Positions 44,423 through 54,035 of a DNA stretch of 64,000 bases are shown in pieces. Source of the stretch: Flavobacteriaceae bacterium (GTDB lineage Bacteria; Bacteroidota; Bacteroidia; Flavobacteriales; Flavobacteriaceae); the NCBI GenBank assembly GCA_013003555.1, contig JABDIV010000052.1, positions 248,001 through 312,000 on the forward strand, read 5' to 3'. Both the position numbers and the translations under genes were made by a program. The notes below the pieces were generated by a model. The model made no database searches, had not been told where the DNA came from, and saw only the letters and a list, made by a program, of their open reading frames with translations. The first letter of the stretch is position 1, and each line of letters starts with the position of its first letter.

Positions 44423-45343
44423 ATGAAAAAAACTACACTTCTCCTTTCAATCATTCTTATTCTCCTGGCAGTTCAACTGGTATTGTCGCAATCGATGGCT
44501 CGTTATACTTTTACATTTACAAGCACCTGGAACTCGACAGATCATGGAACCCTTCCGGGATCTGCCCATTGGTCTGACCTCGTCGGAGCGACCCATAACA
44601 ACAACATCACATTTTGGGAACCCGGCCAACTTGCTACTCAAGGGATCGAGGATGTCGCCGAACTGGGAAGTAATACAAATTTCAATTCTGAGGTGAATAC
44701 GGCCATTGGAAATGGTGATGCCGATCAATGGTTGCAGGCAACTTTCAGTCCGTTTGCGGCGATAAGCAGTGCCACCTTAAGCAACATTATCGTATCCTCC
44801 GACTTTCCCTTACTTACACTGGCCTCAATGGTCGCCCCGAGTCCGGACTGGTTTGTTGGAGTGTCTGGTTTTTCTTTACTCGATACCGGTGGCAATTGGA
44901 AGCCGATGGTCACGACTGATATGTTTGTGTATGATGCCGGTACAGAGGACGGGACAACGTATAGCACCAGCAATCCTGATTCAAATCCCCAGGTCGATAT
45001 TTTCAGCAGGGTAAACATGACACCATTCAATGATCAGCGAATCGGCTATTTGACCATAATGCTTGATGAGGTTTTAAATGTGCCTGAATCTGATTTCGAT
45101 CGATCTGTTCGTATATATCCTAATCCAGTGACTGATGTGATCCATATCTACAACCCGCTAGGGCATGATATCGCCCGAATTTCCATTTATGATATGATAG
45201 GAAACCGGGTTTCGGAATTAACCCCACTATCGAATGACACCTATTTTCCCGTTAACAGAAATGGTTTAAATTCGGGACTTTATCTGATCGCGATTCAGCA
45301 TGAAAACGGTTCGGTTTCCACTCGGAAACTTGTCTTGAAGTAG
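44423..45343 (+). CDS. Spondin-domain secreted protein with T9SS sorting domain
   Basis: Exported protein of 306 residues. Signal peptide (MKKTTLLLSIILILLAVQLV) followed by a Spondin_N-type domain, about residues 25-205: ARYTFTFTSTWNSTDHGTLP, HWSDLVGATHNNNITFWEPG and DWFVGVSGFSLLD. The C-terminus is a T9SS type A sorting domain (VRIYPNPVTDVIHIYN, ISIYDMIGNRV, final STRKLVLK). The domain is best known from animal F-spondin extracellular matrix proteins. In bacteria the function is unknown; cell-surface adhesion is a guess. Confidence 0.82.
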   Translation: MKKTTLLLSIILILLAVQLVLSQSMARYTFTFTSTWNSTDHGTLPGSAHWSDLVGATHNNNITFWEPGQLATQGIEDVAELGSNTNFNSEVNTAIGNGDADQWLQATFSPFAAISSATLSNIIVSSDFPLLTLASMVAPSPDWFVGVSGFSLLDTGGNWKPMVTTDMFVYDAGTEDGTTYSTSNPDSNPQVDIFSRVNMTPFNDQRIGYLTIMLDEVLNVPESDFDRSVRIYPNPVTDVIHIYNPLGHDIARISIYDMIGNRVSELTPLSNDTYFPVNRNGLNSGLYLIAIQHENGSVSTRKLVLK

Positions 45344-45345
45344 AA

Positions 45346-46368
45346 TTAAATTCCTTCGGAAAGAATTTTTTTATTGATGCGTTTAATCAAGGTAGGTCCC
45401 TCGTAAATAAAACCTGTATACAATTGAACCAAATCGGCACCTGCATGTAATTTTTCAAGTGCATCCTCTGCCGAATGGATTCCGCCAACTCCGATGATCG
45501 GAAAGGCTTTATTACTCTTTTCGGCAAGAAACTTAATCACGTAGGTCGACCTGTTTTTTAGGGGTTTACCACTGAGTCCACCTGTCTCTTCTTTGTTGCC
45601 AGAAACCAGTCCATCTCTCGAAATGGTGGTATTGGTTGCAATAACTCCAGCAATTCCAGTTTCTGTTACTATCTCGATAATGTCTAGCAGTTGATCATCA
45701 CTCAAATCGGGCGCAATTTTCAATAAAATGGGCTTTGGAGACTCAAATTTGGAATTCTCTTTTTTCAAGGTGTTCAACAGATTGGTCAGGGGTTCTTTAT
45801 CCTGAAGCGCCCTTAAATTCGGCGTATTCGGTGAACTTACATTAACCACGAAATAATCCACATAGGGATGAAGGGCATTAAAGCAGATCAGATAATCCTC
45901 AACGGCATTTTCATTTGGTGTTGTTTTATTCTTACCTATGTTACCGCCTATCAAGACATTTTTATTCGTTTTTAAACGTTTTACCGCTGCTTCAACACCT
46001 TCGTTATTAAAACCCATACGGTTAATTATAGCCGAATCCTGCTTTAATCGAAACAATCTCTTTTTTGGATTTCCGGCCTGTGGTTTAGGTGTTACAGTTC
46101 CAATCTCAATAAACCCGAATCCGAAGGCATTGAGCTCTTTAAATAATTTGGCATCTTTATCAAAACCGGCAGCCAAACCCACCGGATTCGAAAATTTCAA
46201 TCCAAAAATCCGACGTTGCAGACGTTCGTCCTTAATTGAATAATAGGATTTTATCAAGGAATTCAATCCGGGAATTCCAAGCAAGAAACGAACCATTGAG
46301 AAGGTTAAATGATGTACTTTTTCAGGATCGAAACAAAATAAAATTGGCCGTAATACGTACTTGTACAT
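45346..46368 (-). CDS. pyrD: Dihydroorotate dehydrogenase (quinone), class 2
   Basis: Membrane-bound FMN enzyme of pyrimidine synthesis that oxidises dihydroorotate to orotate with quinone. The N-terminal membrane-binding helices [20 protein letters not shown] place it in class 2. FMN and substrate residues are in [46 protein letters not shown] (catalytic Ser), [25 protein letters not shown] and [20 protein letters not shown]. Length 340 is normal. Convergent with the spondin gene, two bases apart. Confidence 0.96.
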   Translation of the reverse strand: MYKYVLRPILFCFDPEKVHHLTFSMVRFLLGIPGLNSLIKSYYSIKDERLQRRIFGLKFSNPVGLAAGFDKDAKLFKELNAFGFGFIEIGTVTPKPQAGNPKKRLFRLKQDSAIINRMGFNNEGVEAAVKRLKTNKNVLIGGNIGKNKTTPNENAVEDYLICFNALHPYVDYFVVNVSSPNTPNLRALQDKEPLTNLLNTLKKENSKFESPKPILLKIAPDLSDDQLLDIIEIVTETGIAGVIATNTTISRDGLVSGNKEETGGLSGKPLKNRSTYVIKFLAEKSNKAFPIIGVGGIHSAEDALEKLHAGADLVQLYTGFIYEGPTLIKRINKKILSEGI

Positions 46369-46431
46369 CTGTAGAATTTAGTTGTAAAAATAAAGGATTT
46401 CTAATGAAGTAAAAAGATTCTTTGGCAAGAC

Positions 46432-46462
46432 TTGCCACTTCAATTTTCGTTGTCTATTTTTG
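46432..46462 (+). promoter_or_regulatory. Promoter of pepT
   Basis: TTG (46432-46434) and TATTTTTG (46455-46462) are separated by 20 bases, which fits the flavobacterial -33 TTG / -7 TAnnTTTG promoter. The pepT ATG is 20 bases downstream. Confidence 0.65.
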
Positions 46463-46481
46463 AGATGATACGCCTTCAAAT

Positions 46482-47729
46482 ATGATTGAAAAACAACAAA
46501 TTATCGATCGGTTTATCGGTTATGTGACGATCGATACAGAAAGTGACCCGGAAAGCAAAACTACTCCAAGCACCGAAAAACAATGGGATTTGGCCAGGAA
46601 GCTGGCAACAGAATTAAAGGAAATAGGCATGACTGATGTGTCAATAGATGACAAAGCATACATCATGGCGACCTTACCTTCCAATGTCGATCATGAGGTT
46701 CCAACCATTGGATTTATTTCGCATTTCGACACCTCACCAGATTTTTCCGGCTCAAACGTTAACCCGCAGATCATTGAGAATTACGATGGACAGGATATAG
46801 TGCTGGATAAGCAGAAAAACATTGTTCTTTCTCCGGATTATTTCGAAGATCTTTTGCTTTACAAAGGTCAAACCCTTATAACCACCGACGGCAGCTCACT
46901 TCTTGGCGCCGATGATAAGGCTGGTATTTGTGAGATCGTTACAGCTATGGAATACCTTATCAAGCATCCTGAGATCAAGCACGGACCAATACGAGTTGGC
47001 TTTACGCCCGATGAAGAAATTGGCCGGGGTGCTCATCATTTTGATGTTAAGAAATTTGGAGCTGATTGGGCCTATACCATGGATGGAAGTCAGATCGGCG
47101 AACTCGAATATGAGAATTTCAATGCTGCCGCGGCAAAAGTGATTTTTAAGGGGCGTATTGTTCACCCGGGCTATGCCAAAGGCAAAATGGTCAATTCGAT
47201 GTACTTCGCCTCAGAGTTTATTCATGCTCTTCCATCCAGGGAGCGTCCTGAACATACCGAACACTATGAAGGGTTTTTTCATCTTCACCAGATCGACGGA
47301 AAAGTACAAGAAACTACCCTGCAATATATCATCCGGGATCATGACCGGGATAAGTTCGAAGCAAAAAAAGAACTCGTGCTTCAAGTTGCGTCAGAACTAA
47401 ATGAAAAATATGGTAAGGACATTATAACGGTAGAAATTAAAGATCAATACTTTAACATGAAAGAGAAGGTTGAGCCGGTAAAGTTCATCGTCGATATCGC
47501 TGAAGATGCGATGCGACAACTGGGTATAGAACCCATCATCAAACCAATTCGCGGCGGTACAGATGGCTCTCAGCTTTCCTATATGGGACTGCCCTGCCCA
47601 AATATCTTTGCCGGCGGTCATAATTTCCATGGTCGATTTGAATATGTCCCTGTTGAAAGCATGGTAAGGGCAACAGAGGTTATTTGTAAAATAGCTGAAA
47701 TAACTGCAAATAGGGAGAAAAATGACTGA
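46482..47729 (+). CDS. pepT: Peptidase T (tripeptidase)
   Basis: Cytoplasmic zinc aminotripeptidase of the M20B group, 415 residues. Zinc ligands and catalytic residues are in [10 protein letters not shown] (His and Asp), [14 protein letters not shown] (bridging Asp), [17 protein letters not shown] (catalytic Glu pair) and [16 protein letters not shown]. The C-terminal His is in [11 protein letters not shown]. Start [19 protein letters not shown] is typical. It releases the N-terminal residue from tripeptides. The next gene begins inside its last eight bases. Confidence 0.96.
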   Translation: MIEKQQIIDRFIGYVTIDTESDPESKTTPSTEKQWDLARKLATELKEIGMTDVSIDDKAYIMATLPSNVDHEVPTIGFISHFDTSPDFSGSNVNPQIIENYDGQDIVLDKQKNIVLSPDYFEDLLLYKGQTLITTDGSSLLGADDKAGICEIVTAMEYLIKHPEIKHGPIRVGFTPDEEIGRGAHHFDVKKFGADWAYTMDGSQIGELEYENFNAAAAKVIFKGRIVHPGYAKGKMVNSMYFASEFIHALPSRERPEHTEHYEGFFHLHQIDGKVQETTLQYIIRDHDRDKFEAKKELVLQVASELNEKYGKDIITVEIKDQYFNMKEKVEPVKFIVDIAEDAMRQLGIEPIIKPIRGGTDGSQLSYMGLPCPNIFAGGHNFHGRFEYVPVESMVRATEVICKIAEITANREKND

Positions 47730-48234
47730 TCTGAAATTAATCATTGAACAACTTCAAAACAATAAAACGACCTTTGAATCTCTACTCGATGGGATCGATG
47801 ATGATATGAAACTATGGAAACCCGATCCTGAATCCTGGTGTATGTTAGAGATCTTATGTCATTTGGTTGATGAGGAACGCCTTGATTTTCGATTTAGAGC
47901 AAAATTTATTCTTGAAAAGCCCGGAGTGATTCCACCACCATTCAATCCATTAAACTGGGTTACCGAACATCGCTATATGGATCAGGATTTTGAGATTAAG
48001 CGAATTGAATTCTCCAAGGAAAGAGCAGATTCTTTAAACTGGTTAAAATCGCTTAACACTCCCGACTGGAATCTATTTTTTACCCATCCCAAGCTGGGCA
48101 AAATGACTGCGGGTTATTATATAAACAATTGGTTAGCACATGATTATCTTCATATAAAACAGATCATCAAGCGAAAATTTGATTACCTTAAATTTAAATC
48201 CGGTCACAATCTGGATTACGCCGGGACCTGGTAA
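47722..48234 (+). CDS. DinB-like family protein
   Basis: Helical-bundle protein of 170 residues of the DinB/YfiT type. It has the expected helix start ([20 protein letters not shown]), a [11 protein letters not shown]-like segment ([14 protein letters not shown]) with the first metal His, and [17 protein letters not shown] with the further His pair near the C-terminus. A metal site from three His is possible; the activity is unknown. It overlaps pepT by eight bases and is followed within four bases by the YdeI-like gene. Confidence 0.78.
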   Translation: MTDLKLIIEQLQNNKTTFESLLDGIDDDMKLWKPDPESWCMLEILCHLVDEERLDFRFRAKFILEKPGVIPPPFNPLNWVTEHRYMDQDFEIKRIEFSKERADSLNWLKSLNTPDWNLFFTHPKLGKMTAGYYINNWLAHDYLHIKQIIKRKFDYLKFKSGHNLDYAGTW

Positions 48235-48238
48235 AAAA

Positions 48239-48844
48239 ATGATTATGGAAAAAGTTAATTCGGTTGAGGAGTATATTGAATCCCATGATAAATTTAAAGA
48301 AGGCTTAGAGATCTTGAGAAAGCTTATGATCGCTACTGAAATGGAAGAAACCATAAAATGGAGTATCCCTACCTACACCATTAATGGGAAAAATGTATGT
48401 GGCATCGGTGCGTTTAAAAACCATTTCGGTATCTGGTTTTTTAATGGCGTTTTTTTAAAGGATGAACACAATCTTTTGAGAAATGCCCAGGACGGTAAGA
48501 CAAAAGCCATGCGACAGATGATCTTTAATACCCATAATGATATTCAGGTTGATAAGGTGAGACAGTATTTAAAGGAGGCCATCGCAAATCAGAAAGCGGG
48601 CTTGGAAGTAAAACCCGATCGACGAAAAAAAGAAACAATTCTTCCCCTGGAATTAAAGGAAATGTTCGAGCAAAATAAAAAAATAAAGGAGGCTTTCAGC
48701 AAATTAACGGGTTACAAGCAAAGGGAATACTGCGAATATATCGGATCCGCCAGGAGGGACGCAACAAAGGCCTCTCGGCTTGTTAAAATTCTTCCGATGA
48801 TTGAACAGGGCATCGGACTTAACGACAAATACAAAAATTGTTAA
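48239..48844 (+). CDS. YdeI/OmpD-associated family protein
   Basis: Cytoplasmic protein of 201 residues. The first half has the DUF1801/YdhG-type fold (VEEYIESHDKFKEGLEILRK, then TIKWSIPTYTINGKNVCGIG and FKNHFGIWFFNG). The C-terminal part is the YdeI-type tail (PLELKEMFEQNKKIKEAF, then GYKQREYCEYIGSARRD). Its biochemical role is unknown. The start ATG at 48239 avoids an unlikely extension into the DinB gene. Convergent with gntP, whose 3' end overlaps it by four bases. Confidence 0.8.
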   Translation: MIMEKVNSVEEYIESHDKFKEGLEILRKLMIATEMEETIKWSIPTYTINGKNVCGIGAFKNHFGIWFFNGVFLKDEHNLLRNAQDGKTKAMRQMIFNTHNDIQVDKVRQYLKEAIANQKAGLEVKPDRRKKETILPLELKEMFEQNKKIKEAFSKLTGYKQREYCEYIGSARRDATKASRLVKILPMIEQGIGLNDKYKNC

Positions 48845-50214
48845 ACAAACAAGCTTAATAATGAGACCATGGCGAGGCCTGTCAATGCGAGGATGGTTGT
48901 CATAATGGTCCAGCTCCTGAAGGTTTGTTTTTCATCCAGCCCTAGGTATTTGCTAACCAGCCAGAATCCACTATCATTTACATGAGATAAAATTGAGGCA
49001 CCAGAAGCAATCGCTATCACCAGCAATGCAGTTTCGAGCGGGTTCATATCAATGACAAGTGAAGCAACTATACCCGCAGCTGTTATCATAGCAACAGTGG
49101 CAGAACCTTGTAAAATTCTTACCATAGCTGCTAAAATAAAGGCAAATAGAAAAATATTCATTCCACTCTGATTCAAGTAACCGGCGATCATTTCTCCCGA
49201 TCCGGTATCTACTAGCAATTGTTTAAATGCACCTCCGGCACCGGTAAGCAGTATAATTATACCGGCTGGTCCGAGTGACTTGGTACATATCTCAAGAAGT
49301 TCAGCGCGTGTAGTTCCCCGCCTTATCCCAAGTACATACCAGGCAATAACATTCGCCAATATCAAGGCAGTAAACGGATGACCGATCAGTCCCATCCATG
49401 CTTTGAGATCAATTGAAAAAAAAGATTTTTCATTTCCAATGCTCAAATTCACATTATCAAAAAACGGACTATTCAATACCGTGTTGGCTACGATGAGTAG
49501 TATCGGAATGCCAATAATAGTCAGGATTACTCCTACGCCAGGAAAGATTTTTTCTCCCGACTGGATATTATCAACTTCAGGAGCTTCAATATGAATTCGT
49601 TTGGAAATATATTTTGCAAAAACAGGGCCGCTTATCAGGGCCGCCGGGATACCTGTTATAAAACCCATCAAAATAACCCAACCCAAATCGGCTGATAAAA
49701 TATCGGCTACAGCAACCGGTCCCGGTGTGGGTGGAATAAAGGCATGGGTAACCGCCAGCCCTGCCAATAAAGGAATGGCATAAAGCAGCAAAGATTTCTT
49801 TGTACGCCGCTGAAGGGAATAAATCAACGGAACCAAAATAATAAAGCCAACATCAAAAAATACGGGAATGGCAATGAAAAAACCCGTAAGCATTAGCGCC
49901 ATGGAGGTGTTCTTTTCTCCGAATTTCTTAAGCAAGTAACTGGCTAAGGCTTCAGCCCCGCCCGATTGCTCAAGGATGGCACCAAACATAGCACCAAGAC
50001 CAACAACCACTGCGACAAATCCGAGTGTGCCGCCCATACCGTTTTTGATACTGTCGATTATTTGAACTGGTGGCATCCCGGCGATTACACCCACAGTAAT
50101 TCCGGCAATCAATAAGGCGATAAAAGCCTGCATTTTAAATCTTAAGATTAAAATCAGCAAGACTATGATTCCGATCGATATGGCAAGTAGTAACTGATAA
50201 TCCATTAGCCCCAA
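48841..50214 (-). CDS. gntP: GntP-family gluconate:H+ symporter
   Basis: Inner-membrane importer of 457 residues with 12-14 helices, member of the GntP family that takes up gluconate or related sugar acids. Family segments are GAMFGAILEQSGGAEALASY, FIPPTPGPVAVADILSADLG, ILLTGAGGAFKQLLVDTGSG and GASILSHVNDSGFWLVSKYLG. Location fixes the substrate as gluconate with good confidence, because the upstream gene is a gluconokinase/6-phosphogluconate dehydrogenase fusion that it overlaps by ten bases. Confidence 0.93.
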   Translation of the reverse strand: MGLMDYQLLLAISIGIIVLLILILRFKMQAFIALLIAGITVGVIAGMPPVQIIDSIKNGMGGTLGFVAVVVGLGAMFGAILEQSGGAEALASYLLKKFGEKNTSMALMLTGFFIAIPVFFDVGFIILVPLIYSLQRRTKKSLLLYAIPLLAGLAVTHAFIPPTPGPVAVADILSADLGWVILMGFITGIPAALISGPVFAKYISKRIHIEAPEVDNIQSGEKIFPGVGVILTIIGIPILLIVANTVLNSPFFDNVNLSIGNEKSFFSIDLKAWMGLIGHPFTALILANVIAWYVLGIRRGTTRAELLEICTKSLGPAGIIILLTGAGGAFKQLLVDTGSGEMIAGYLNQSGMNIFLFAFILAAMVRILQGSATVAMITAAGIVASLVIDMNPLETALLVIAIASGASILSHVNDSGFWLVSKYLGLDEKQTFRSWTIMTTILALTGLAMVSLLSLFV

Positions 50215-52088
50215 TTCGTATAAAACAATTTATCCTCGGCCTCATCGATCCGCTGGTATCCATGCCCTCCGAAATAATCCCGTTGTGCCTGGATTAAATT
50301 TGTCGGTAAGGATTCACTTGTAAAGGCCAGCCAATAATTGAGTGCTGAACTAAAACAGGGTACAGCCACTCGATTAGCCAGTGACGCTTTGATAAACTCC
50401 TGAAGGGCGTTTTCTGCATTTGTTATTTGATTGTACCATGGCTCATAATCGATTATAGACCTGTGTTTTTTAAGAAGTTCGGACAATTGATCCATAAGAG
50501 TAGAACGAATGATACAACCCCTGGTCCAAATTCGCGCTATTTCAGCCAGATCCAGATCCCAATTATGTTCTGTAGAAGCCGTTTTAAGGAGTTCAAAGCC
50601 TTGATAATGATTAAGAAGTCTCGCAGCCTGATAAGCCTGCTGAAGGATTTCCGAATTTATTTTTGGTTCAATTTTTCGTGAATTATCCACGTTTTGATGG
50701 GTGGTCTTTTTTCCATCTCGCAAGGCTGAAATCATTCTGAAATGAACTGCCGAGTGTATCATCGTTATCGGAGAATTAAGTTTAAGTCCGACCCGGGCCG
50801 ACCAATTACCCGTTCCTTTGCTTCCTGCCGTATCCCGAATTTGATCTATGATATATCCTCCTTCATCATCTCGTTTACGGAGAATATCGATAGAGATATC
50901 CAGCAAATAACTGCCGCAGGCTTCTGAGGACCACGATTCAAATAACTCAGCGATCTCTTCATTAGAATAGTGCGACCTTAGAAACCCATAAAGTTCGGCT
51001 AACAATTGCATTTCGGCATACTCAATTCCGTTATGAACCATTTTTACAAAATGTCCGGAACCACCCTTACCGATATACCCAACGCAAGCTTTACCATCTT
51101 TATCTTTTGCCGCCATAACTGCCAGGACTTTTGAAGCATAATCATAGGCCTGTTTAGCGCCTCCCGGTATAAGAGACGGTCCGTTTAAAGCCCCAGAAGC
51201 GCCTCCCGAGACTCCCATTCCAAGAAAATGGATCCGGCTTTGCAGCGCATGAATTATGCGCCGTTCGGTATCTTCATAAAACGAATTACCACCATCGATA
51301 ATGACATCATTCTCCTTTAGTAATGGCAAAACATCCGATAAAACAGAATCGATAGCATTTCCGGCTTTGATCATCATCAATATGATTCTCGGGGTTTCAA
51401 TCGATTCCACAAAGGATGACAATTCCGTATACCCCGAAACGTTTTTTGATTTATACTCTTTAATAAAATCCTGCACCATACCTTTTTCATGGGCCTCATC
51501 ACGATTGAAAACAGAAAGCCTCAGTCCCTTGCCAATGGCATTCTTTGAAAGGTTGCTCCCCATAACACCCAGGCCGATAATTCCCAATTGACTTTTGTGA
51601 GGATTTAGCCTTTTAATTATTTCATCGATCATGTCTTGTGGATCTTTATCAATTTGAATATGCAAACCATAATCAGGGATTTCAAAAGCATCGAACTGAC
51701 TCATCAGCATATCAGCTTCCATAAAATGATCGGTTCGTTCTGTCATGCGATCTTTAATCGTATCGAATTCCCCGTTTAAAACGATCCAGACGACCCCTTT
51801 TAGATCAGCGCTTAAAACTTGCCGGTAAGATTCTTTCAAGGCTGAACATGCCAACACCGCTCCGCCGGAATTATTCCACGATTTAAGTTCTTCGTTTAAT
51901 GCCTTCAACCACGGCAAGCGATCGTCATCATCAAGCGGCATACCGGAAGCCATTTTTTCAATATTCGACTTCGGATGATAGGCATCAGCATCGTAAAAAG
52001 GAAGGTTCAATTCTTTGCTTAGGTTTTGGCCAATAGTAGTCTTTCCACTACCGCTTACTCCCATGACAATTATTAATTTATTTCCCAA
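50205..52088 (-). CDS. Gluconokinase / 6-phosphogluconate dehydrogenase fusion
   Basis: Bifunctional cytoplasmic enzyme of 627 residues. Residues 1-160 are a GntK-type gluconokinase: Walker A VMGVSGSGKTTIG, substrate loop DADAYHPKSNIEKMASGMPL and DDDRLPWL, and LACSALKESYR. A short linker (about 161-167) leads to a complete 6-phosphogluconate dehydrogenase: Rossmann GIIGLGVMGSNLSKN, GGASGALNGPSLIPGG, the catalytic HFVKMVHNGIEYAEMQLL (Lys and Asn), and the C-terminal IQAQRDYFGGHGYQRID. The chain would convert gluconate to 6-phosphogluconate and then to ribulose 5-phosphate and CO2 in one protein. Second in the cluster after the lactonase-like gene, before gntP. Confidence 0.95.
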   Translation of the reverse strand: MGNKLIIVMGVSGSGKTTIGQNLSKELNLPFYDADAYHPKSNIEKMASGMPLDDDDRLPWLKALNEELKSWNNSGGAVLACSALKESYRQVLSADLKGVVWIVLNGEFDTIKDRMTERTDHFMEADMLMSQFDAFEIPDYGLHIQIDKDPQDMIDEIIKRLNPHKSQLGIIGLGVMGSNLSKNAIGKGLRLSVFNRDEAHEKGMVQDFIKEYKSKNVSGYTELSSFVESIETPRIILMMIKAGNAIDSVLSDVLPLLKENDVIIDGGNSFYEDTERRIIHALQSRIHFLGMGVSGGASGALNGPSLIPGGAKQAYDYASKVLAVMAAKDKDGKACVGYIGKGGSGHFVKMVHNGIEYAEMQLLAELYGFLRSHYSNEEIAELFESWSSEACGSYLLDISIDILRKRDDEGGYIIDQIRDTAGSKGTGNWSARVGLKLNSPITMIHSAVHFRMISALRDGKKTTHQNVDNSRKIEPKINSEILQQAYQAARLLNHYQGFELLKTASTEHNWDLDLAEIARIWTRGCIIRSTLMDQLSELLKKHRSIIDYEPWYNQITNAENALQEFIKASLANRVAVPCFSSALNYWLAFTSESLPTNLIQAQRDYFGGHGYQRIDEAEDKLFYTNWG

Positions 52089-52103
52089 CTGAAAAATCTC
52101 TTA

Positions 52104-53054
52104 TTATTTACCAAAAAATGCGCTTTTTACGCCACTTACCCCAGGGTTCACCTTAAAAATAGAACCTGCGAGAGGGAATTTTTTTATTTCCTCTACTGAC
52201 ATATCAACGCTCGCTGTGGTGATATAAAGAATGTCAAGGTTTTCTCCACCGAATGCACAAGCCGTAACATTATGAGCAGGCACCCACACTTTTCTCATCA
52301 GCGCTCCGCTTAAAGGATCATACTGTGCCACCGCATTTCCATTCCAAAGTCCAACCCATAAATTATCGTTCTCGTCAATCGCCATGCCATCGGGAAAACC
52401 ATCTTCTCTTGACACCTGAACGGCCACGCGTTCATTGGTAATCGTTGCTGTTTCCGGATCAAAATCGAAGGCCTTTATCTGTAGTGTCGGCGTATCAATA
52501 TAATACATCGTTTTATTATTCGAGGTCCAGACTATTCCGTTTGAAATGGTGATATCATCTTTCATTTTTGAAGTCGTTCCGTTGGCTTCAACCTTATATA
52601 AATTCCCATTGGGACTCGTCTCAGGCATATGCATGGAACCCACCCATAGATTTCCGAGCGGGTCACATTTACCGTCGTTAAAACGATTCTCTTTAATATC
52701 GGATTCAACATCGGAAAGGCGCGTCTCTTTTCCGTTAATAGTATTTATAATATAAATACCATCAACCAGTGCGATGACAGCTGTAGAATCTGTTGCCGGC
52801 ACTACGGTGCCTACCATCGAGCTTGTAAACAGGGATCGATTCCTTTTGGTCTGCGGATCATAAATATGAAGCTTATTATCAAGAATATCGACCCAGTAAA
52901 GATTTTGATCGCGATGATTCCAAAAGGCGCCTTCTCCTAATTGCGCTTTGTACTTAAATTCGAGTTTGGCTTCAAGATCTTCCAACTTCGTATTGCTTTT
53001 TTCAGAATTACAGGCGAAAAATACAGACGCTAAAAGAATTACAATAATTCGCAT
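52104..53054 (-). CDS. SMP-30/gluconolactonase-family lipoprotein
   Basis: Predicted extracytoplasmic lactonase of 316 residues, six-bladed beta-propeller. Signal peptide MRIIVILLASVFFAC ends in a lipidated Cys. Metal ligands expected in SMP-30 proteins are seen: Glu in LGEGAFWNHRDQNLYW, Asn in NRFNDGKCDPLGNLWVGSM, and Asp in FPDGMAIDENDNLWVG. It would open gluconolactone, for instance from glucose oxidation, to gluconate. First gene of the gluconate operon, 15 bases before the fused kinase/dehydrogenase. Confidence 0.88.
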   Translation of the reverse strand: MRIIVILLASVFFACNSEKSNTKLEDLEAKLEFKYKAQLGEGAFWNHRDQNLYWVDILDNKLHIYDPQTKRNRSLFTSSMVGTVVPATDSTAVIALVDGIYIINTINGKETRLSDVESDIKENRFNDGKCDPLGNLWVGSMHMPETSPNGNLYKVEANGTTSKMKDDITISNGIVWTSNNKTMYYIDTPTLQIKAFDFDPETATITNERVAVQVSREDGFPDGMAIDENDNLWVGLWNGNAVAQYDPLSGALMRKVWVPAHNVTACAFGGENLDILYITTASVDMSVEEIKKFPLAGSIFKVNPGVSGVKSAFFGK

Positions 53055-53121
53055 AAAAAAATCTCGGTTCGTTGATCACCAAGATATTAATTATTAAGCA
53101 AAGAGTAAGAGATGAATCGTA

Positions 53122-53151
53122 AATAAAAAAAGCAGCTCGATGAGCTGCTTT
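53122..53151 (-). terminator. Terminator of the yajC unit
   Basis: AAAGCAGCTC (53129-53138) and GAGCTGCTTT (53142-53151) form a ten-base stem with a three-base loop. On the minus strand it follows the yajC stop at 53155 and is trailed by a T tract. Confidence 0.92.
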
Positions 53152-53154
53152 CTA

Positions 53155-53445
53155 TTATTTCTTAGTCGCTGGAGCGAGTAATTTTTTGCTCATTTCCATT
53201 GAAATGGCCGATCTTTCAAACTTTATTCGTCCGGCCGAGGTTTCAACTATACAGGTGCTATCCTTTTCGTTGAGTTCAACGACTTTACCATGGATACCAC
53301 TTTTTGTAATGACTTTGTCGCCTCGTTTTAGTTCTGCAGCAAATTTCTTTTCCTGCTTAGCCCGTTTCATCTGAGGAGCGATCATAAAGAAATAGATCAC
53401 CACAAACATTAAAATAAACGGGGCAAATGAGCCTATTCCTTCCAA
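53155..53445 (-). CDS. yajC: Preprotein translocase subunit YajC
   Basis: Small single-pass membrane protein of the SecDF-YajC accessory complex. The N-terminal helix IGSFAPFILMFVVIYFFMI is followed by APQMKRAKQEKKFAAELKRG, then DKVITKSGIHGKVVELNEKD, the family's small cytoplasmic domain. Length of 96 is normal. It follows the DUF1573 gene by 18 bases on the same strand, within a nusB-DUF1573-yajC unit. Confidence 0.95.
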   Translation of the reverse strand: MEGIGSFAPFILMFVVIYFFMIAPQMKRAKQEKKFAAELKRGDKVITKSGIHGKVVELNEKDSTCIVETSAGRIKFERSAISMEMSKKLLAPATKK

Positions 53446-53463
53446 TCTCCGACTATATTATAT

Positions 53464-53949
53464 CTATTGAACAACAGTCTGAGGCGTGGCTTCAGCGTTA
53501 GGGTCAGGCTTAACAAAAGCCGTAATTTTCACGGTTTCCTTACCTTTTTCAGTGTTTGCAGTTACAGTAACTGTTTTCGACACCTTATTCTTACCCTTGC
53601 CGTTAAATTTCACAGTAAATTGTGATGATTCACCCGGATTTAATGGTTCTTTACTCCAATCCTGAGGTACAGTACATCCACAAGTACTCTTGATATCGGT
53701 AATCACAAGTGGTGATTTACCTGTATTTGTATAACTGAATACAGTTTCTACAGGTGTTCCATTTTCGATTTCACCAAAATCATGTTCTGACTTGTCGAAT
53801 GCAAGTACAGGAAATTCTACAGGTGTGGCATCTCGTTCAGCTGCCTGGGTTACATTTTCGGATTTTATCTTACTTGAGGCATCTTCCTTACAAGATGTAA
53901 AAGCTACCATACATAAGGCACTTAATCCTAAAATTACTTTTTTCATCAT
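53464..53949 (-). CDS. DUF1573-domain lipoprotein
   Basis: Lipoprotein of 161 residues (MMKKVILGLSALCMVAFTSC ends in the lipidated Cys). The mature region is a DUF1573 immunoglobulin-like domain with FDKSEHDFGEIENGTPVETV, YTNTGKSPLVITDIKSTCGC, VPQDWSKEPLNPGESSQF and VTVTANTEKGKETVKITAFV. The Cys-Gly-Cys-rich CTC-type motif is typical of this widely distributed Bacteroidota family. Its function is unknown. It lies between nusB and yajC, a common arrangement in Flavobacteria. Confidence 0.9.
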   Translation of the reverse strand: MMKKVILGLSALCMVAFTSCKEDASSKIKSENVTQAAERDATPVEFPVLAFDKSEHDFGEIENGTPVETVFSYTNTGKSPLVITDIKSTCGCTVPQDWSKEPLNPGESSQFTVKFNGKGKNKVSKTVTVTANTEKGKETVKITAFVKPDPNAEATPQTVVQ

Positions 53950-54035
53950 GTTAATTTTTTGAGTTTATCGAAATAAACTACGTGGTTATTAAAATAGGTT
54001 TAATTCTTAAAGCGCCTAAATGTACTAAATTTTTA

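Noticed and set aside
52104-53054. Strictosidine synthase for the propeller protein
   Set aside because: The Glu/Asn/Asp ligand pattern and neighbours fit SMP-30/gluconolactonase better.
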